64,000 nt of DNA, from contig VSDH01000002.1 in assembly GCA_008636105.1 (NCBI GenBank), positions 103,303-167,302 on the forward strand, given 5' to 3'. A program made the translations under genes and the position numbers. The notes beneath the pieces were generated by a model. It did not search any database, was not told the origin of the DNA, and worked only from the letters and a program-made list of their open reading frames with translations. Every line of letters begins with the position of its first letter. Position 1 is the first letter of the stretch. This DNA is from Candidatus Scalindua sediminis (lineage in GTDB: Bacteria > Planctomycetota > Brocadiia > Brocadiales > Scalinduaceae). Below, piece by piece: positions 8,297-17,649 of the stretch.

Positions 8297-10456
8297 TCAC
8301 TTTTCTATCCGTTTCATAGAAAGAGAAATTCTTTTCCTTTCCACATCAACATCAAGTACCTTGACTTTAACTATATTACCAACAGACACATGTCCTTTTA
8401 TGTCCCGTACATATTCATTGGCGACCTCTGAGATATGAACAAGCCCGTCCTGATGTACGCCTATATCCACAAAGGCGCCGAAGTTCGCTACATTAGTTAC
8501 ACTCCCCTCCAACACCATACCGGATTTCAGATCATCGATTTCACTAATCGAGTCACTAAATGCAGCAGTAACAAATCTTTTACGCGGATCACGACCCGGC
8601 TTCTTGAGCTCCTCCAGGATATCCGTTACTGTGGGAAGCCCTGCCCTCTCACTGATAAAAGAGTGAGGGTCTAGCTTTTTAATCATCTCTTCACTCCCTA
8701 TTATGTCACTCGGCTTTTTCTGCAGGTTCCTGGCAATTGTATCTACAATATGATAACTCTCAGGATGAACGGCAGAATTATCCAGTTGATTGACGGAATT
8801 GCGTATACGCAGGAAACCGGCGCACTGTTCAAATGATTTGGGTCCGAGTTTGTTGACTTTTAAAAACTGATCCCTGCTTGAAAACAAACCGTTCTGGTTT
8901 CGGTAGTTCACAATATTCTCAGCAAGGCTGCTGCTGATACCGGCTACATAGAAGAGTAATTCCCTTGAAGCTGTATTAACGTCCACTCCTACATAGTTGA
9001 CACAATGTTCAACAACATCATCCAGTTTCTCTTTGAGCCTTTTCTGGTGGACATCATGCTGATATTGGCCAACACCAATGGACTTCGGGTCGATCTTCAC
9101 CAACTCTGCTAATGGATCCTGCAGTCGGCGTGCGATACTAACCGCCCCGCGAACGGTAATATCTTTGTCAGGAAATTCCCTTGCAGCAACCTCAGATGCA
9201 GAATAGATTGACGCTCCAGATTCATTAACTATTACGACCTTTATTTTTCCCTTAAATTCCTTTGCTTCTTCCTGATCCAATGTCCGGTGAACAAACTTGT
9301 CTGTCTCCCTTGATGCAGTACCATTGCCTATGGCAACCAGCTCTATATTGTATTTTCTAAACCAGTCATATAATATCCTTGCAGAGCCTTCAAAATCATT
9401 CCTGGGTGCAGTGGGATAAATAACTGTTTCATCAAGCAGCTTTCCGGTAATATCCAGCGCTACAATCTTGCAGCCTGTACGGAGGCCCGGGTCAATTCCC
9501 ATAATAGGACAACCACCTGCGGGAGGGGCCAAAAGTAAATTATTAAGATTGGTGGCAAAGGTTTCTATTGCTTCTTCATCAGCTTTTTCTTTATTTTCCA
9601 GACGTATCCTCGAAATTACAGATATTTTCATCAGGCGATGGAATGAATCATCAATTGCTTCTAATACTATCTTTGCACACTTATTCTTCTTATTTCCTGT
9701 TATGTTATTTTGAAGCTTCGTAAGTATTTTTTCATCGGACACTTCAATTGTAAAACTTATTACACCTTCGTTTTCCGCACGCCTCAAACCCAGCATATTG
9801 TGGCTGGAGATAGAGTCGACAGGATTTCGGTAATCATAGTACATATTATATTTTGTATTCTTATCTTTATATTCATTCTTTACCTTTGAAACATACTGAC
9901 CCTCTTTATGCATGTAATTGTAGACAACGCTTCGGTGATCAGTATTTTCTGAAATAATCTCTGAAATAATATCCTTTGCGCCAGCTATGGCATCATCAAT
10001 ACTCTTTATATCTTTAAAAGCAACCATCTGTCCTGCAGCAAAGTCAAAAGGATCAAAACCATCCGACATTTCCAGAATTTTTAAGGCTAATGGTTCCAAT
10101 CCCCTTTCTCTGGCAATGGTAGCCCGGGTTCTTTTTTTGGGTTTGAAAGGGAGATAAATTTCTTCCAGTTCGTTCTTAGACAAACACTCACGGATAGTTT
10201 TTTGAAGTGTAGGCGTCATTTTGCCCTGGTCGGTAATAGTCTTAGTTACTGTCTCCTTGCGCTGAAGAAGTTCATCCAGGTATGTGTCTCGCTCCTTTAT
10301 CTTACGGAGATCCACTTCATCAAGACCACCAGTAGCCTCCTTACGGTACCTGGCAATAAATGGAACCGTATTGCCTTCGGCAAAGAGGGATAGAACCTTT
10401 TTGACTATTGGTTTTGCAAGGCTGAATTCTTCCGCAATAATCTGTGCATTATCCAT
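8297..10456 (-). CDS. tex: Tex-family transcription accessory / RNA-binding protein
   Basis: About 719 residues with the Tex order: an N-terminal helical region (FIARYRKEATGGLDE), a YqgF-like RNase fold (GIDPGLRTGCKIVALD), a helix-hairpin-helix region (NYVGVDVNTASRELL, FKVNKLGPKSFEQCAGFLRI), and a C-terminal S1 domain (GAFVDIGVHQDGLVHISE). ATG 10456 is preferred because AAGGA lies just upstream. The upstream TTG 10486 would add ten unsupported residues. A conserved nucleic-acid-binding protein with roles in transcription and RNA metabolism. Confidence 0.95.
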   Translation of the reverse strand: MDNAQIIAEEFSLAKPIVKKVLSLFAEGNTVPFIARYRKEATGGLDEVDLRKIKERDTYLDELLQRKETVTKTITDQGKMTPTLQKTIRECLSKNELEEIYLPFKPKKRTRATIARERGLEPLALKILEMSDGFDPFDFAAGQMVAFKDIKSIDDAIAGAKDIISEIISENTDHRSVVYNYMHKEGQYVSKVKNEYKDKNTKYNMYYDYRNPVDSISSHNMLGLRRAENEGVISFTIEVSDEKILTKLQNNITGNKKNKCAKIVLEAIDDSFHRLMKISVISRIRLENKEKADEEAIETFATNLNNLLLAPPAGGCPIMGIDPGLRTGCKIVALDITGKLLDETVIYPTAPRNDFEGSARILYDWFRKYNIELVAIGNGTASRETDKFVHRTLDQEEAKEFKGKIKVVIVNESGASIYSASEVAAREFPDKDITVRGAVSIARRLQDPLAELVKIDPKSIGVGQYQHDVHQKRLKEKLDDVVEHCVNYVGVDVNTASRELLFYVAGISSSLAENIVNYRNQNGLFSSRDQFLKVNKLGPKSFEQCAGFLRIRNSVNQLDNSAVHPESYHIVDTIARNLQKKPSDIIGSEEMIKKLDPHSFISERAGLPTVTDILEELKKPGRDPRKRFVTAAFSDSISEIDDLKSGMVLEGSVTNVANFGAFVDIGVHQDGLVHISEVANEYVRDIKGHVSVGNIVKVKVLDVDVERKRISLSMKRIEK

Positions 10457-10492
10457 AAAATTATCCTTAGGGGTAAAATTCCACAACGGGGT

Positions 10493-12136
10493 TTACTTTG
10501 CTCTGTTTCCCTGACGATCAAACAAGCCATAATTAGCAGCTATACGGCGTTTGGATTTACTTGTCCAGAAGTTTAAGAAATCATTGTTAAGTTCCTTCAT
10601 ATTAATTGTTGCCATACCTGTCATGGCGGCCTTCTGCCAGTCCCTGGTCTTGATAAGTTCCTGTAGTATCACATCACATACATTTTCATAATTCCGATCT
10701 TTATACAAATGGCCGGCCTTACGAAAAAAATATACCAGTGCCCATGAAGTAGCGTAATTCTGCTCCAAGTTGTCTTCTTGATAAAACTCATTGGGTGATA
10801 ACGACATTACCTCTTCAAGCTTAAGCTGGTTGTTCTTTATAAGCGGTTCCAACACTCTCATTCGCTGGGCATTCTCTCTAACAACAACCGTTTTCCTGAT
10901 GCGGTCTATTTTACACGTTTCAAATAGCATTGCATGTCCTTCATTAAACCACATGGGGGAAGTAACGTAATCAAGGGTGTAAAATAAATATTGATGAAGT
11001 GCCTCATGATAAACTGTTTGCAGCATTTCTGCGTTTGAAACTTTCCGATTACCTATGTAATTGGGGGAAATTACCAATTCCTTGCGGTCAGGCATCCATA
11101 CTCCGCCGCTCCAACTAAGGTTAGCAGGAATATACTGTTGATATTCCTCACGGGATTTAAAAACGGTCACCACGCTAACCTCATCTATTTCCTTGATAGG
11201 AGGGAAAAATGCCGTATAGGCCTTACGCATGATTTCAATGTCCTTTTGAATCAAAAGTGCTAAGTCTCGATTCTTGTAGGTAAGATTTGACTTGATAACA
11301 TAGTTTTTGGTTTCAACATACCACCAGTCTTTTAAGTTTTTAATTTCACGGGTGACTCTTTTACGAGTAGACTCGAACTTGGAGCTTTTCTTTTCTCGCA
11401 CATTAGTACGATAGCTTTGGAAATCCCTTGCTTTACTAACTTCAACAGAACGTTTACCCGTAATCAATACGGTTTTTAATAGATTCCATATGGCATTATC
11501 AACCTCTGATCTACTTAGTCCTTTCTTAAAGCGGAAAAGGAAGAAGATCTTCTTACCTTCTGGATATCCAAGTACGAAAGCCTGTTTTTCCTCGTGAGGT
11601 AATTCCTTAAAAGTAAAACGCACATAATTATAACGCAGGTACATTCCCCTTATACGCTTTACTGTAGAATCAACCTCCCCCGCAAACAACTCAACCCACG
11701 TTCTGATGTTTTCATCATTCCATTTAATATTAAGACTGTCGAGTGCATCATGATAATCAGATTCTATAACGTGGTGATTGTTAATCAATGGTAACTTCTG
11801 AGGTATAAGATGATTGAGAGTTACTAATTCAAAAACTCCTTTTTCTCCCTGAAATCTGGCAATTTGTTGATCATGTCTCCACAGCTCAACAGGGTCATAA
11901 GCTTCTATCCTCTGGCCGGTCTGGTTATTGTTGTATGTATAAGTTGGTATGGGTGGAATTGACATCTGAAGAAAGTTCTTAAGTGTGCGAAACCTGATTC
12001 CGGCTGCAGGCAGATCAATAACCTTGCCAAGTCTCAAGGACTGATTGCTTTCGGCGGCATCAGTTGAACTGCAGGCAAGGAATAAAAGTATTAAATATGC
12101 ATAGAGAAATTTTCTTCGCATTTTGAACACTTGCAT
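10493..12136 (-). CDS. Exported lipoprotein with HExxH motif (DUF1570-like peptidase)
   Basis: A 547-residue protein with a lipoprotein signal (FLYAYLILLFLACSS, lipobox LLAC-like with Cys near residue 22). The C-terminal half carries the zinc-protease motif HEALH in TVYHEALHQYLF, followed by WFNEGHAMLFE, which supplies a third ligand region. This resembles the MA-clan DUF1570 family that is abundant in planctomycetes. The N-terminal half is unassigned. It lies 37 bases upstream of tex on the same strand. The substrate is unknown. Confidence 0.8.
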   Translation of the reverse strand: MQVFKMRRKFLYAYLILLFLACSSTDAAESNQSLRLGKVIDLPAAGIRFRTLKNFLQMSIPPIPTYTYNNNQTGQRIEAYDPVELWRHDQQIARFQGEKGVFELVTLNHLIPQKLPLINNHHVIESDYHDALDSLNIKWNDENIRTWVELFAGEVDSTVKRIRGMYLRYNYVRFTFKELPHEEKQAFVLGYPEGKKIFFLFRFKKGLSRSEVDNAIWNLLKTVLITGKRSVEVSKARDFQSYRTNVREKKSSKFESTRKRVTREIKNLKDWWYVETKNYVIKSNLTYKNRDLALLIQKDIEIMRKAYTAFFPPIKEIDEVSVVTVFKSREEYQQYIPANLSWSGGVWMPDRKELVISPNYIGNRKVSNAEMLQTVYHEALHQYLFYTLDYVTSPMWFNEGHAMLFETCKIDRIRKTVVVRENAQRMRVLEPLIKNNQLKLEEVMSLSPNEFYQEDNLEQNYATSWALVYFFRKAGHLYKDRNYENVCDVILQELIKTRDWQKAAMTGMATINMKELNNDFLNFWTSKSKRRIAANYGLFDRQGNRAK

Positions 12137-12705
12137 AACTATATAAGATGTTATATTTATTTCAATTTTAATATTTTATGATAGGTGATAATACCCTTTA
12201 AATATCGAGAGATACTCCATATATGTACCGTATTGGCAACGCAGCAACATATTTAAAAGACATTCATCTCTTGTATCTTCCCGAATCTTCCAGTATCATA
12301 AAACAATGATTAGGTTCAAATAATTTACCCATAAAACTGATAACCAAAAGGACTGAGTTTATGGGCTTACAAGTGGGTGAATATAAAATCCGTTAGAACA
12401 TTATCTTGCGGGGCAAATTCATCCCAGGGATGTTCCCCCTCACCCTCTCTTGTCCCAAAGAAGCTGTGTCACAATTGTCATCCCCCCCCACAGCTTGCTC
12501 GCTTGCGCTTCGTAAGCTAGCAGTGGGGGCGGGATCTCTTAGGTTGCTAAGTTATGGGAATCATTAGATTCTGAAACAAGTTCAGAATGACATATTATGT
12601 GTTTTCGCCATTGTAACACAGCCCCAAGGGGGAGAGGATTAAGGTGAGGGGTATCTACAAGTCTATAACATTAAAACTATAAGAATTTGTGTAAAAAGGT
12701 GAAAC
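12137..12705. repeat. Intergenic repeats around a GC-rich palindrome
   Basis: Centre 12482-12533 is a GC-rich palindrome (CCCCCCCACAGCTTGCTC...GCTAGCAGTGGGGGC). Around it lie outer inverted arms: CCCCCTCACCCTCTC near 12436-12450 and GAGAGGATTAAGGTGAGGGG near 12634-12654, plus TGTGTCACAATTG / CATTGTAACACAG. Together they form a nested structure of about 220 bp. AAAAAGGTGAAAC at the end provides the ribosome binding site for the next gene. Confidence 0.65.
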
Positions 12706-13410
12706 TTGCAAAAGGAACAATATGTATGTACCGTCTGTGGTTTTAACATGGTGGGTTATTATCCGGACAAATGTCCCTTCTGCGGTGCATTAAGGGATAA
12801 GTTCATAACCTCAGAGGAATGCTCAGCACGTTTCAATGTAAAGGGTTTCCCTGTAAATGAAAAGGTTACACGACTCAATTCCGTTCCCTCACTTGGTCTG
12901 GAACACTCTGCTTACCGTGTAGAAACAAACAACAAGACCTACTGGATAGACTGCCCCTCATCCTTCGACAATAGCCTAAAACCAACGGATGTCATAATCT
13001 TTACACATCACCACTTCCTCGGTGCCTCTAACCAATATAGGGAACTTTTCTCCTCACAGGTGCGTATACATAAACTGGATTCTGCTCACAAAATATGTCA
13101 GGCATTTACCTTTGATGAGACCTTTGATGGGAATTTTACTGAAGACGGTATCGATGCCTTCCATATAGATGGCCATACCCCCGGCTTTACATTCTATATC
13201 TTCGAGGAAACCCTCTTGATCTGTGATTATGTATTCTTGAAGGAAGGGAAGATGAGATACAACCCTTTCGGCCCGGAAAAGGATACCAGAGAAGGGGGCA
13301 AGAAACTAAAGACCATTGTCGAAGGTAGAAAGATAGATGTGGTGTGTGGCTACAATTATGTGGTTGATTATGTGGACTGGAAGCCGAAGTTTGATAATCT
13401 TTGTGTGTGA
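12706..13410 (+). CDS. Rubredoxin-like / metallo-beta-lactamase-fold fusion protein
   Basis: 234 residues. The N-terminus is a rubredoxin-type iron site (YVCTVCGFNMVGYYPDKCPFCGA, residues about 6-28). The rest follows the metallo-beta-lactamase fold, with IIFTHHHFLGA, FHIDGHTPGFTFYI and LICDYVF. The canonical THxHxDH is degenerate: after the HxH pair the Asp-His dyad is replaced by Leu-Gly, so metal binding may be altered. The start is TTG 12706 after AAAGGTG, because an in-frame stop lies just upstream. Probably a redox or hydrolase protein of unknown substrate. Confidence 0.82.
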   Translation: MQKEQYVCTVCGFNMVGYYPDKCPFCGALRDKFITSEECSARFNVKGFPVNEKVTRLNSVPSLGLEHSAYRVETNNKTYWIDCPSSFDNSLKPTDVIIFTHHHFLGASNQYRELFSSQVRIHKLDSAHKICQAFTFDETFDGNFTEDGIDAFHIDGHTPGFTFYIFEETLLICDYVFLKEGKMRYNPFGPEKDTREGGKKLKTIVEGRKIDVVCGYNYVVDYVDWKPKFDNLCV

Positions 13411-13465
13411 CTTCGGTATTACGCTTCTTGCATCCAACGCTAATAAAACAAAAGCAGGATAGTTA

Positions 13466-13986
13466 TGCCAATCAAGACAAAGGGTATCAATCATCCCCCC
13501 CCAATGCTTCCTTGCCGAAAGTAGGCTCTGTAAGAGCGGAAGCAAGGAATGGGGGCAAACCTGGATGAGCCTAGAATGACCCACTTATTTTTTTCCGCGG
13601 GAAATGGCTCCTTTATTGCCTTCTTCGTACCCAATGAGGACAGTGGGCTAAAGCTACGCAGGGGTAGTGAGGGAGTAGGTTCAATGCAGCATTTGGCAAT
13701 GAATCTGGTTGGGCCTATCGAGGAAGCTATGAAGACCCTGGACAAGTACAAAATAAAATTTGATGGGCCAATTGATAGGGGATACGAACGCTCCCTGTAT
13801 TACCATGACCCTAATGGAATTAAAGTAGAACTGCTGACGTGGAAAACGCCTCTGCCCGTGGGCACTGATGAAGCAGACGTCATCGCAAGGGCTCAGAGTA
13901 TCCGAGAAAAGGAAGGTGCATACAATATAGAGGACGAACACGTGCGCAAGGCTATGGCAGAGATTGGCTTACGAGAAGTGGTTTAG
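13466..13986 (+). pseudogene. VOC (glyoxalase/dioxygenase) family gene broken by a palindrome
   Basis: ATG 13466 begins MPIKTKGINH, a typical VOC start, but then runs into a GC-rich palindrome (13496-13554) and stops at 13565-13567. The remainder continues in another frame from ATG 13549 or 13576 (MTHLFFSAGNGSFIAFFV) with a good C-terminal VOC half: MQHLAMNLVG, YYHDPNGIKVELLTW. The residues normally between these parts are absent, so insertion was accompanied by a deletion. A shortened protein from 13549 (145 residues) is possible but would lack the first beta-alpha module. Confidence 0.75.
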
Positions 13987-14022
13987 GATTTAGGGGGTAT
14001 CTGCATAAGACACAGTGTCTAT

Positions 14023-14308
14023 TTAACAGGTTGTCCGAGAATAATCAAAAGCACCGTTTTTTGTCATTTTTACCCCGCATTTTGCCCCTGCGCTTTCTTG
14101 CACCGTGGCGGCACGCTGCGAAAGCAAGATGCTGGGGCAGCGGGGCTGAATAGATCTTGAACTAAATTCAGGACCTTCGGTTTCAGAATCTGTAATTATA
14201 AGTATTTACAGTAGTATTAGATTCCGCCCCCATTCCTCCCCATAGCTTGCTAGCGCAAGCTAGCAGTGGGGATGGGGGCGGAATGACAATTCTCGGACAA
14301 CCTGTTAA
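14023..14308. mobile_element. MITE-like element, family B, copy 1
   Basis: A 286-bp element with perfect 20-bp terminal inverted repeats (TTAACAGGTTGTCCGAGAAT and complement). It carries two GC-rich palindromes internally (about 14080-14145 and 14224-14281). The second copy is at 19363-19633. No coding capacity. It inserted between the VOC remnant and the charged-repeat gene. Confidence 0.85.
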
Positions 14309-14438
14309 CTTATGACTATTAACAATTGCTTATTTGATGTTATAGTTTAGTTTATATTTGACGATAATAAGGTATTAGGACAACTAAAAGTAAACTAATA
14401 CTTATTTCAAAAAAGCATAAAGAGAGGGGGCGAACTGT

Positions 14439-15494
14439 ATGAGGATATTATCAACTATATTAATGGCTGTATCCTTATCAGTAGCAGGTTTGTTGTCTGT
14501 GAGTCTGGATAGCATAGCGGAGGATAAAAAGGGCGAGAAGCCCGTAATAAAAAAGGCACAACATGAGGGCTCCCGTGTGCAGCATAAGGAGAAGAATGAG
14601 GGAGTGCGAGAACGAGACAGGGGACGACGTGATGACTTGAGAGAGAATAGGAAGGATGGACGTGAAGACCTTAGAGATAGACGCGAAGATTATAGGGAGC
14701 ATCGTGAAGAACGGCTTGAAGGCCTCAGGGATAGACGTGAGAATTTCAGGGAACATCAAAAGGAACGGGGTGGTGATCTTAGAGATCAGCACAGTGAACG
14801 ACATGAAGAAGCTCGTGAGCAACGTAAAGAACGACTGGAGGACGCTAAGGAGCGTTATAAGAGTCGTCACGATGAAGCCCTGAGAAGTTTTGAGGAATGG
14901 GGTGATAAGGCTAGAGAACGTTACGAACGTCGGAAGGATATGCGTGAAGATCTTAGAGATAAGCGCGAGGATTTTAAGGAACAACAAAGAGAACAGCGCG
15001 AAGACGATAAAGAACGTCGGAAGGACATGCGAGAAGATCGTAAAGATAAACACGAGGATTTTAAGGAACAACAAAGAGATCTGCGTGAAGACTATAAAGA
15101 ACGTAGGAAGGACATGCGAGAAGATCGTAAAGATAGACACGAGGATTTTAAGGAACACCAAAGAGATCTGCGCGAAGACGATAAAGAACGTCGGGAGGAT
15201 ATGCGTGAAGATCTTAAAGATAGACACGAGGATTTTAAGGAACAACAGAGAGAACACCGTGAGGAATTTAGAGAGCACCGACGAGATAAGCGTGAAGATA
15301 TAAGGGAACATCGAAGTGATAGACGTGATGAATTTAAGGAGCGACATAAGGACAGGCGTGGAGAAGCTCGGGAGCACAGTGAGAACGTTGGGGATAGACG
15401 CAAGGATGCCCAGAGACATCAAGGGCCTGGAGTAGGAAACCACGGTCAGGGACAAGGTCAACAAGGAAGTGGGCATGGAGGTGGCCAAGGATAG
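14439..15494 (+). CDS. Secreted Arg/Glu/Asp/Lys-rich repeat protein
   Basis: 351 residues. A signal peptide (MRILSTILMAVSLSVAGLLS...) is followed by about 290 residues made almost only of R, E, D, K, H and Q. Four 29-residue (87-bp) repeats occupy 14928-15275, each of the form RRKDMREDxKDxHEDFKE followed by QQRxxREDxKE. The i/i+4 charge pattern suggests a long single alpha-helix or coiled coil. The C-terminus is a Gly/His/Gln tail (GNHGQGQGQQGSGHGGG). ATG 14439 follows AGAGAGGGGG. I do not recognise a family; a stalk, scaffold or metal-binding role is speculation. Confidence 0.8.
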   Translation: MRILSTILMAVSLSVAGLLSVSLDSIAEDKKGEKPVIKKAQHEGSRVQHKEKNEGVRERDRGRRDDLRENRKDGREDLRDRREDYREHREERLEGLRDRRENFREHQKERGGDLRDQHSERHEEAREQRKERLEDAKERYKSRHDEALRSFEEWGDKARERYERRKDMREDLRDKREDFKEQQREQREDDKERRKDMREDRKDKHEDFKEQQRDLREDYKERRKDMREDRKDRHEDFKEHQRDLREDDKERREDMREDLKDRHEDFKEQQREHREEFREHRRDKREDIREHRSDRRDEFKERHKDRRGEAREHSENVGDRRKDAQRHQGPGVGNHGQGQGQQGSGHGGGQG

Positions 15495-15506
15495 AGAAAG
15501 ATAAAA

Positions 15507-15593
15507 TGAATAGATTCCTTATCCATACGTTATTTGCATCTACAGTTCTTTTTGTCGGCAACGTGATTGCAGGAAGTAATAGGGACGGATAAT
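15507..15593 (+). pseudogene. Signal-peptide remnant related to the peroxiredoxin gene
   Basis: A 28-codon frame reads MNRFLIHTLFASTVLFVGNV then IAGSNRDG*. It resembles the start of the exported peroxiredoxin at 16644 (MKRFFVQILIASMFLFTGNL). This looks like a truncated duplicate of that gene's 5' end. Confidence 0.5.
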
Positions 15594-15745
15594 TATTTCT
15601 TTACAATTTCCATACGAAATTGTAGATTAAGCAGAAGGTTTTGTCTTAAGCGGTTCAGTTTAACCGTTTTAAAAAGTCAATATGTACTTATGGTTCTAAG
15701 CAAGATAAATTACTTTTATATAAATTATTTAGATGAGGCATAGAT

Positions 15746-15961
15746 ATGCATAATGAATTTACAGCAATCATAGAACGTGCTGGAGAATGGTTTATTGCCT
15801 ATTGTCCTGAAATACCCGGCGCAAATGGGCAGGGACGTACCATTGAGGAATGTCGGGAAAGCCTTAAAGAAGCGATTATGCTTATTATGGAAGACAGAAG
15901 AAAAGATGCCCTACGTGGTGTGCCTAAAGAAGCGACGCAAGAGGTTGTAATTATTAAATGA
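15746..15961 (+). CDS. HicB-type antitoxin
   Basis: A 71-residue HicB-family protein with the partial RNase-H-like fold: FTAIIERAGEWFIAYCPEIPGANGQGRTIEECRESLKEAI, here quoted in outline (residues 5-45). It ends VVIIK* with an ATGA overlap into hicA. Because the hicA partner is frameshifted, this antitoxin is probably an orphan. Confidence 0.85.
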   Translation: MHNEFTAIIERAGEWFIAYCPEIPGANGQGRTIEECRESLKEAIMLIMEDRRKDALRGVPKEATQEVVIIK

Positions 15962-16132
15962 AACGCCATGCTCTTCTGAAACATCTAAGAATGCATGGTT
16001 GTTATCTCAAACGCGAAGGCAGTAAATCCACAAACTGGCCAAGTCGAAGCAGTTCCTAGACACACAGAAATACCCAATCTACTTGCAAAGAAAATTTGTC
16101 ATGGTTTAACTGTTCCTGAAATACAAGGTTGA
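15958..16132 (+). pseudogene. HicA-type toxin, frameshifted
   Basis: The frame from ATG 15958 reads MKRHALLKHLRMHGCYLKRE, then GSK, and goes out of phase to stop early. The second half continues in another frame from about 16025 as NPQTGQVEAVPRHTEIPNLL and AKKICHGLTVPEIQG*. The two parts join at the place where an intact HicA has the GSHSxW segment with the catalytic His, so a short deletion removed the active site and broke the frame. Start codon overlaps the hicB stop (ATGA). Confidence 0.8.
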
Positions 16133-16299
16133 ATAAATAGGACACATTTATTGATATGCTTGCCATATTATCCATCCGAACAGTATAACTGGGTGGACAT
16201 CATTCAGTAGGTACTCAGACAATGAATTGTTTCTAGTGTATTTATCATGAAATTCTATGTTTAGATGCGTCTAAATTGAAACAATTATGGAGGTCTTAA

Positions 16300-16575
16300 G
16301 TTTAACCTAAATTGAGCGATTTATAAACTCCACTTGTCATTTTGGCTCCTTCACTCCTGTCATTCCGAACGAAGAGAGGAATCTTTTTTTTCGCTCAGGA
16401 CAGGCTCTGGGAGAAATCTTAACGCTCGCTGTTGTAAAAGATTTCTCGCTACACTCGAAATGACAGACCGGAACGAGTATTTTCACATAATGAATGAACA
16501 TAATAAGTAGGCTATATCTAATAATTTCAACGGAATAACAATAAAATGAAAAACAAATCGCTCAGTTTAAGTTCA
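16300..16575. mobile_element. MITE-like element, family A, copy 2 (diverged)
   Basis: The left end AAGTTTAACCTAAATTGAGC and right end AAATCGCTCAGTTTAAGTT form imperfect inverted termini. The interior (16340-16480) holds an inverted sequence (TTGTCATTTTGGCTCC..., TTTCTCGCTACACTCGAAAT) unlike the other copies. It ends about 70 bp upstream of the peroxiredoxin gene and could affect its promoter. Bases 16133-16299 hold nothing I can assign. Confidence 0.6.
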
Positions 16576-16643
16576 AAATTAATTGATAAACATCGATTAT
16601 TCCTTGAATTCAGGCAATAATTCAAAAATAGAGAAAAATTAAA

Positions 16644-17384
16644 ATGAAAAGATTTTTTGTTCAAATATTAATTGCATCTATGTTTCTTTTTACTGGTAAC
16701 CTGCTTGCGGATGAGATAAATGAAAATACATTGCCTGGTATCCAGGAGGAAGTAAATGAATTCCTGGATAAACGCAGTGGGACGAAGATAGATGAAAAAG
16801 ACAAGGCTATCATGGTTAAGGCTGCGCAGGATTTGGACAGGGCAATGCCAGATCCCGGTTTAAGAGTCGGAGAAAAGGCACCAGATTTTACGTTGGTAAA
16901 TGCATTCGGAAAAGAAGTCAGACTCTCTGAGCAGTTAAAAAAAGGGCCTGTAATCTTGACATTCTATCGGGGTGCATGGTGTCCATTCTGCAATCTAGAG
17001 CTGAATGTGCTTCAAGGTAGCCTTGCTCATTTTAAGAAATACAATGCCTCCCTGATTGCCGTCACACCTCAAAGGCCTGATAAGTCAAATGAACAGATCA
17101 AGAAAGCTAAATACACATTTGAGGTTTTGAGTGACCTTGATGACAGCGTAATGAAATCTTACGATTTATTTTTTGAAGTCCCTCAGGAATTACATGAGTT
17201 GTATAGGAATAGATTTAATTTTGATATTACTGATTACAATGGTAAAGGTCGTCTTGGACTTCCGGTACCGGGTACATTTGTTATCAGTCAGGATGGCGTA
17301 ATCAGGGCTGTTTATGCTAAGACTGATTATAAAAAACGGATGGAGCCTGAGGATATCCTGGAAGCCTTGAAAATGATAAAATGA
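16644..17384 (+). CDS. Exported peroxiredoxin-like protein (AhpC/TSA family)
   Basis: 246 residues. A signal peptide (MKRFFVQILIASMFLFTGNL, cleavage near LLAD) is followed by a helical linker. From about residue 73 there is a thioredoxin-fold peroxiredoxin domain: VGEKAPDFTLVNAFGKEVRL, then FYRGAWCPFCNLEL with a peroxidatic Cys in a CPFC arrangement. It likely reduces peroxides in the periplasm or equivalent compartment. It is monocistronic and lies between repeat elements. Confidence 0.9.
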   Translation: MKRFFVQILIASMFLFTGNLLADEINENTLPGIQEEVNEFLDKRSGTKIDEKDKAIMVKAAQDLDRAMPDPGLRVGEKAPDFTLVNAFGKEVRLSEQLKKGPVILTFYRGAWCPFCNLELNVLQGSLAHFKKYNASLIAVTPQRPDKSNEQIKKAKYTFEVLSDLDDSVMKSYDLFFEVPQELHELYRNRFNFDITDYNGKGRLGLPVPGTFVISQDGVIRAVYAKTDYKKRMEPEDILEALKMIK

Positions 17385-17397
17385 ACATACGCTTCAA

Positions 17398-17615
17398 AAT
17401 TGTTGAAATATTGTACAGAAATGGCAAGTATTAGTCTTTATATCAAACACTTCCGTGAACATCTTGTTTTTTTAATTTTTTGTGTTAATTAAGAAAACGA
17501 TTCTTCAGAAAAAGACATATCCCTGTATACATTTCAAAGCAACTTAGGGCCTGATTCCACAGCATGTTATAACAATATCATGAAAAGTAGTCACTTAAAG
17601 TTAGTGCAGAGAAAG
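17398..17615. repeat. 220-bp conserved intergenic sequence, copy 1
   Basis: Non-coding. Shares ordered blocks with 22149-22371 and 28213-28434: ATTGTTGAAATATTGTACAG, ATTAGTCTTTATA, CACTTCCGTGAACATCTTGT, TTCAGAAAAAGAC and CATGTTATAACAATATCATG. This is the most diverged copy. It follows the peroxiredoxin stop and lies about 0.4 kb before the transglutaminase-like gene. Confidence 0.7.
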
Positions 17616-17649
17616 AAATGAGGGTTGTTGTAAGATATAGTAAATTCCC

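Noticed and set aside
14478..15488. A 336-codon open frame antisense to the charged-repeat gene
   Set aside because: It exists only because the forward gene avoids codons that would give stops in reverse; its product (TSVFSLLFLKILVSIF-like repeats) mirrors the forward repeats, and the forward gene has a signal peptide and ribosome site.
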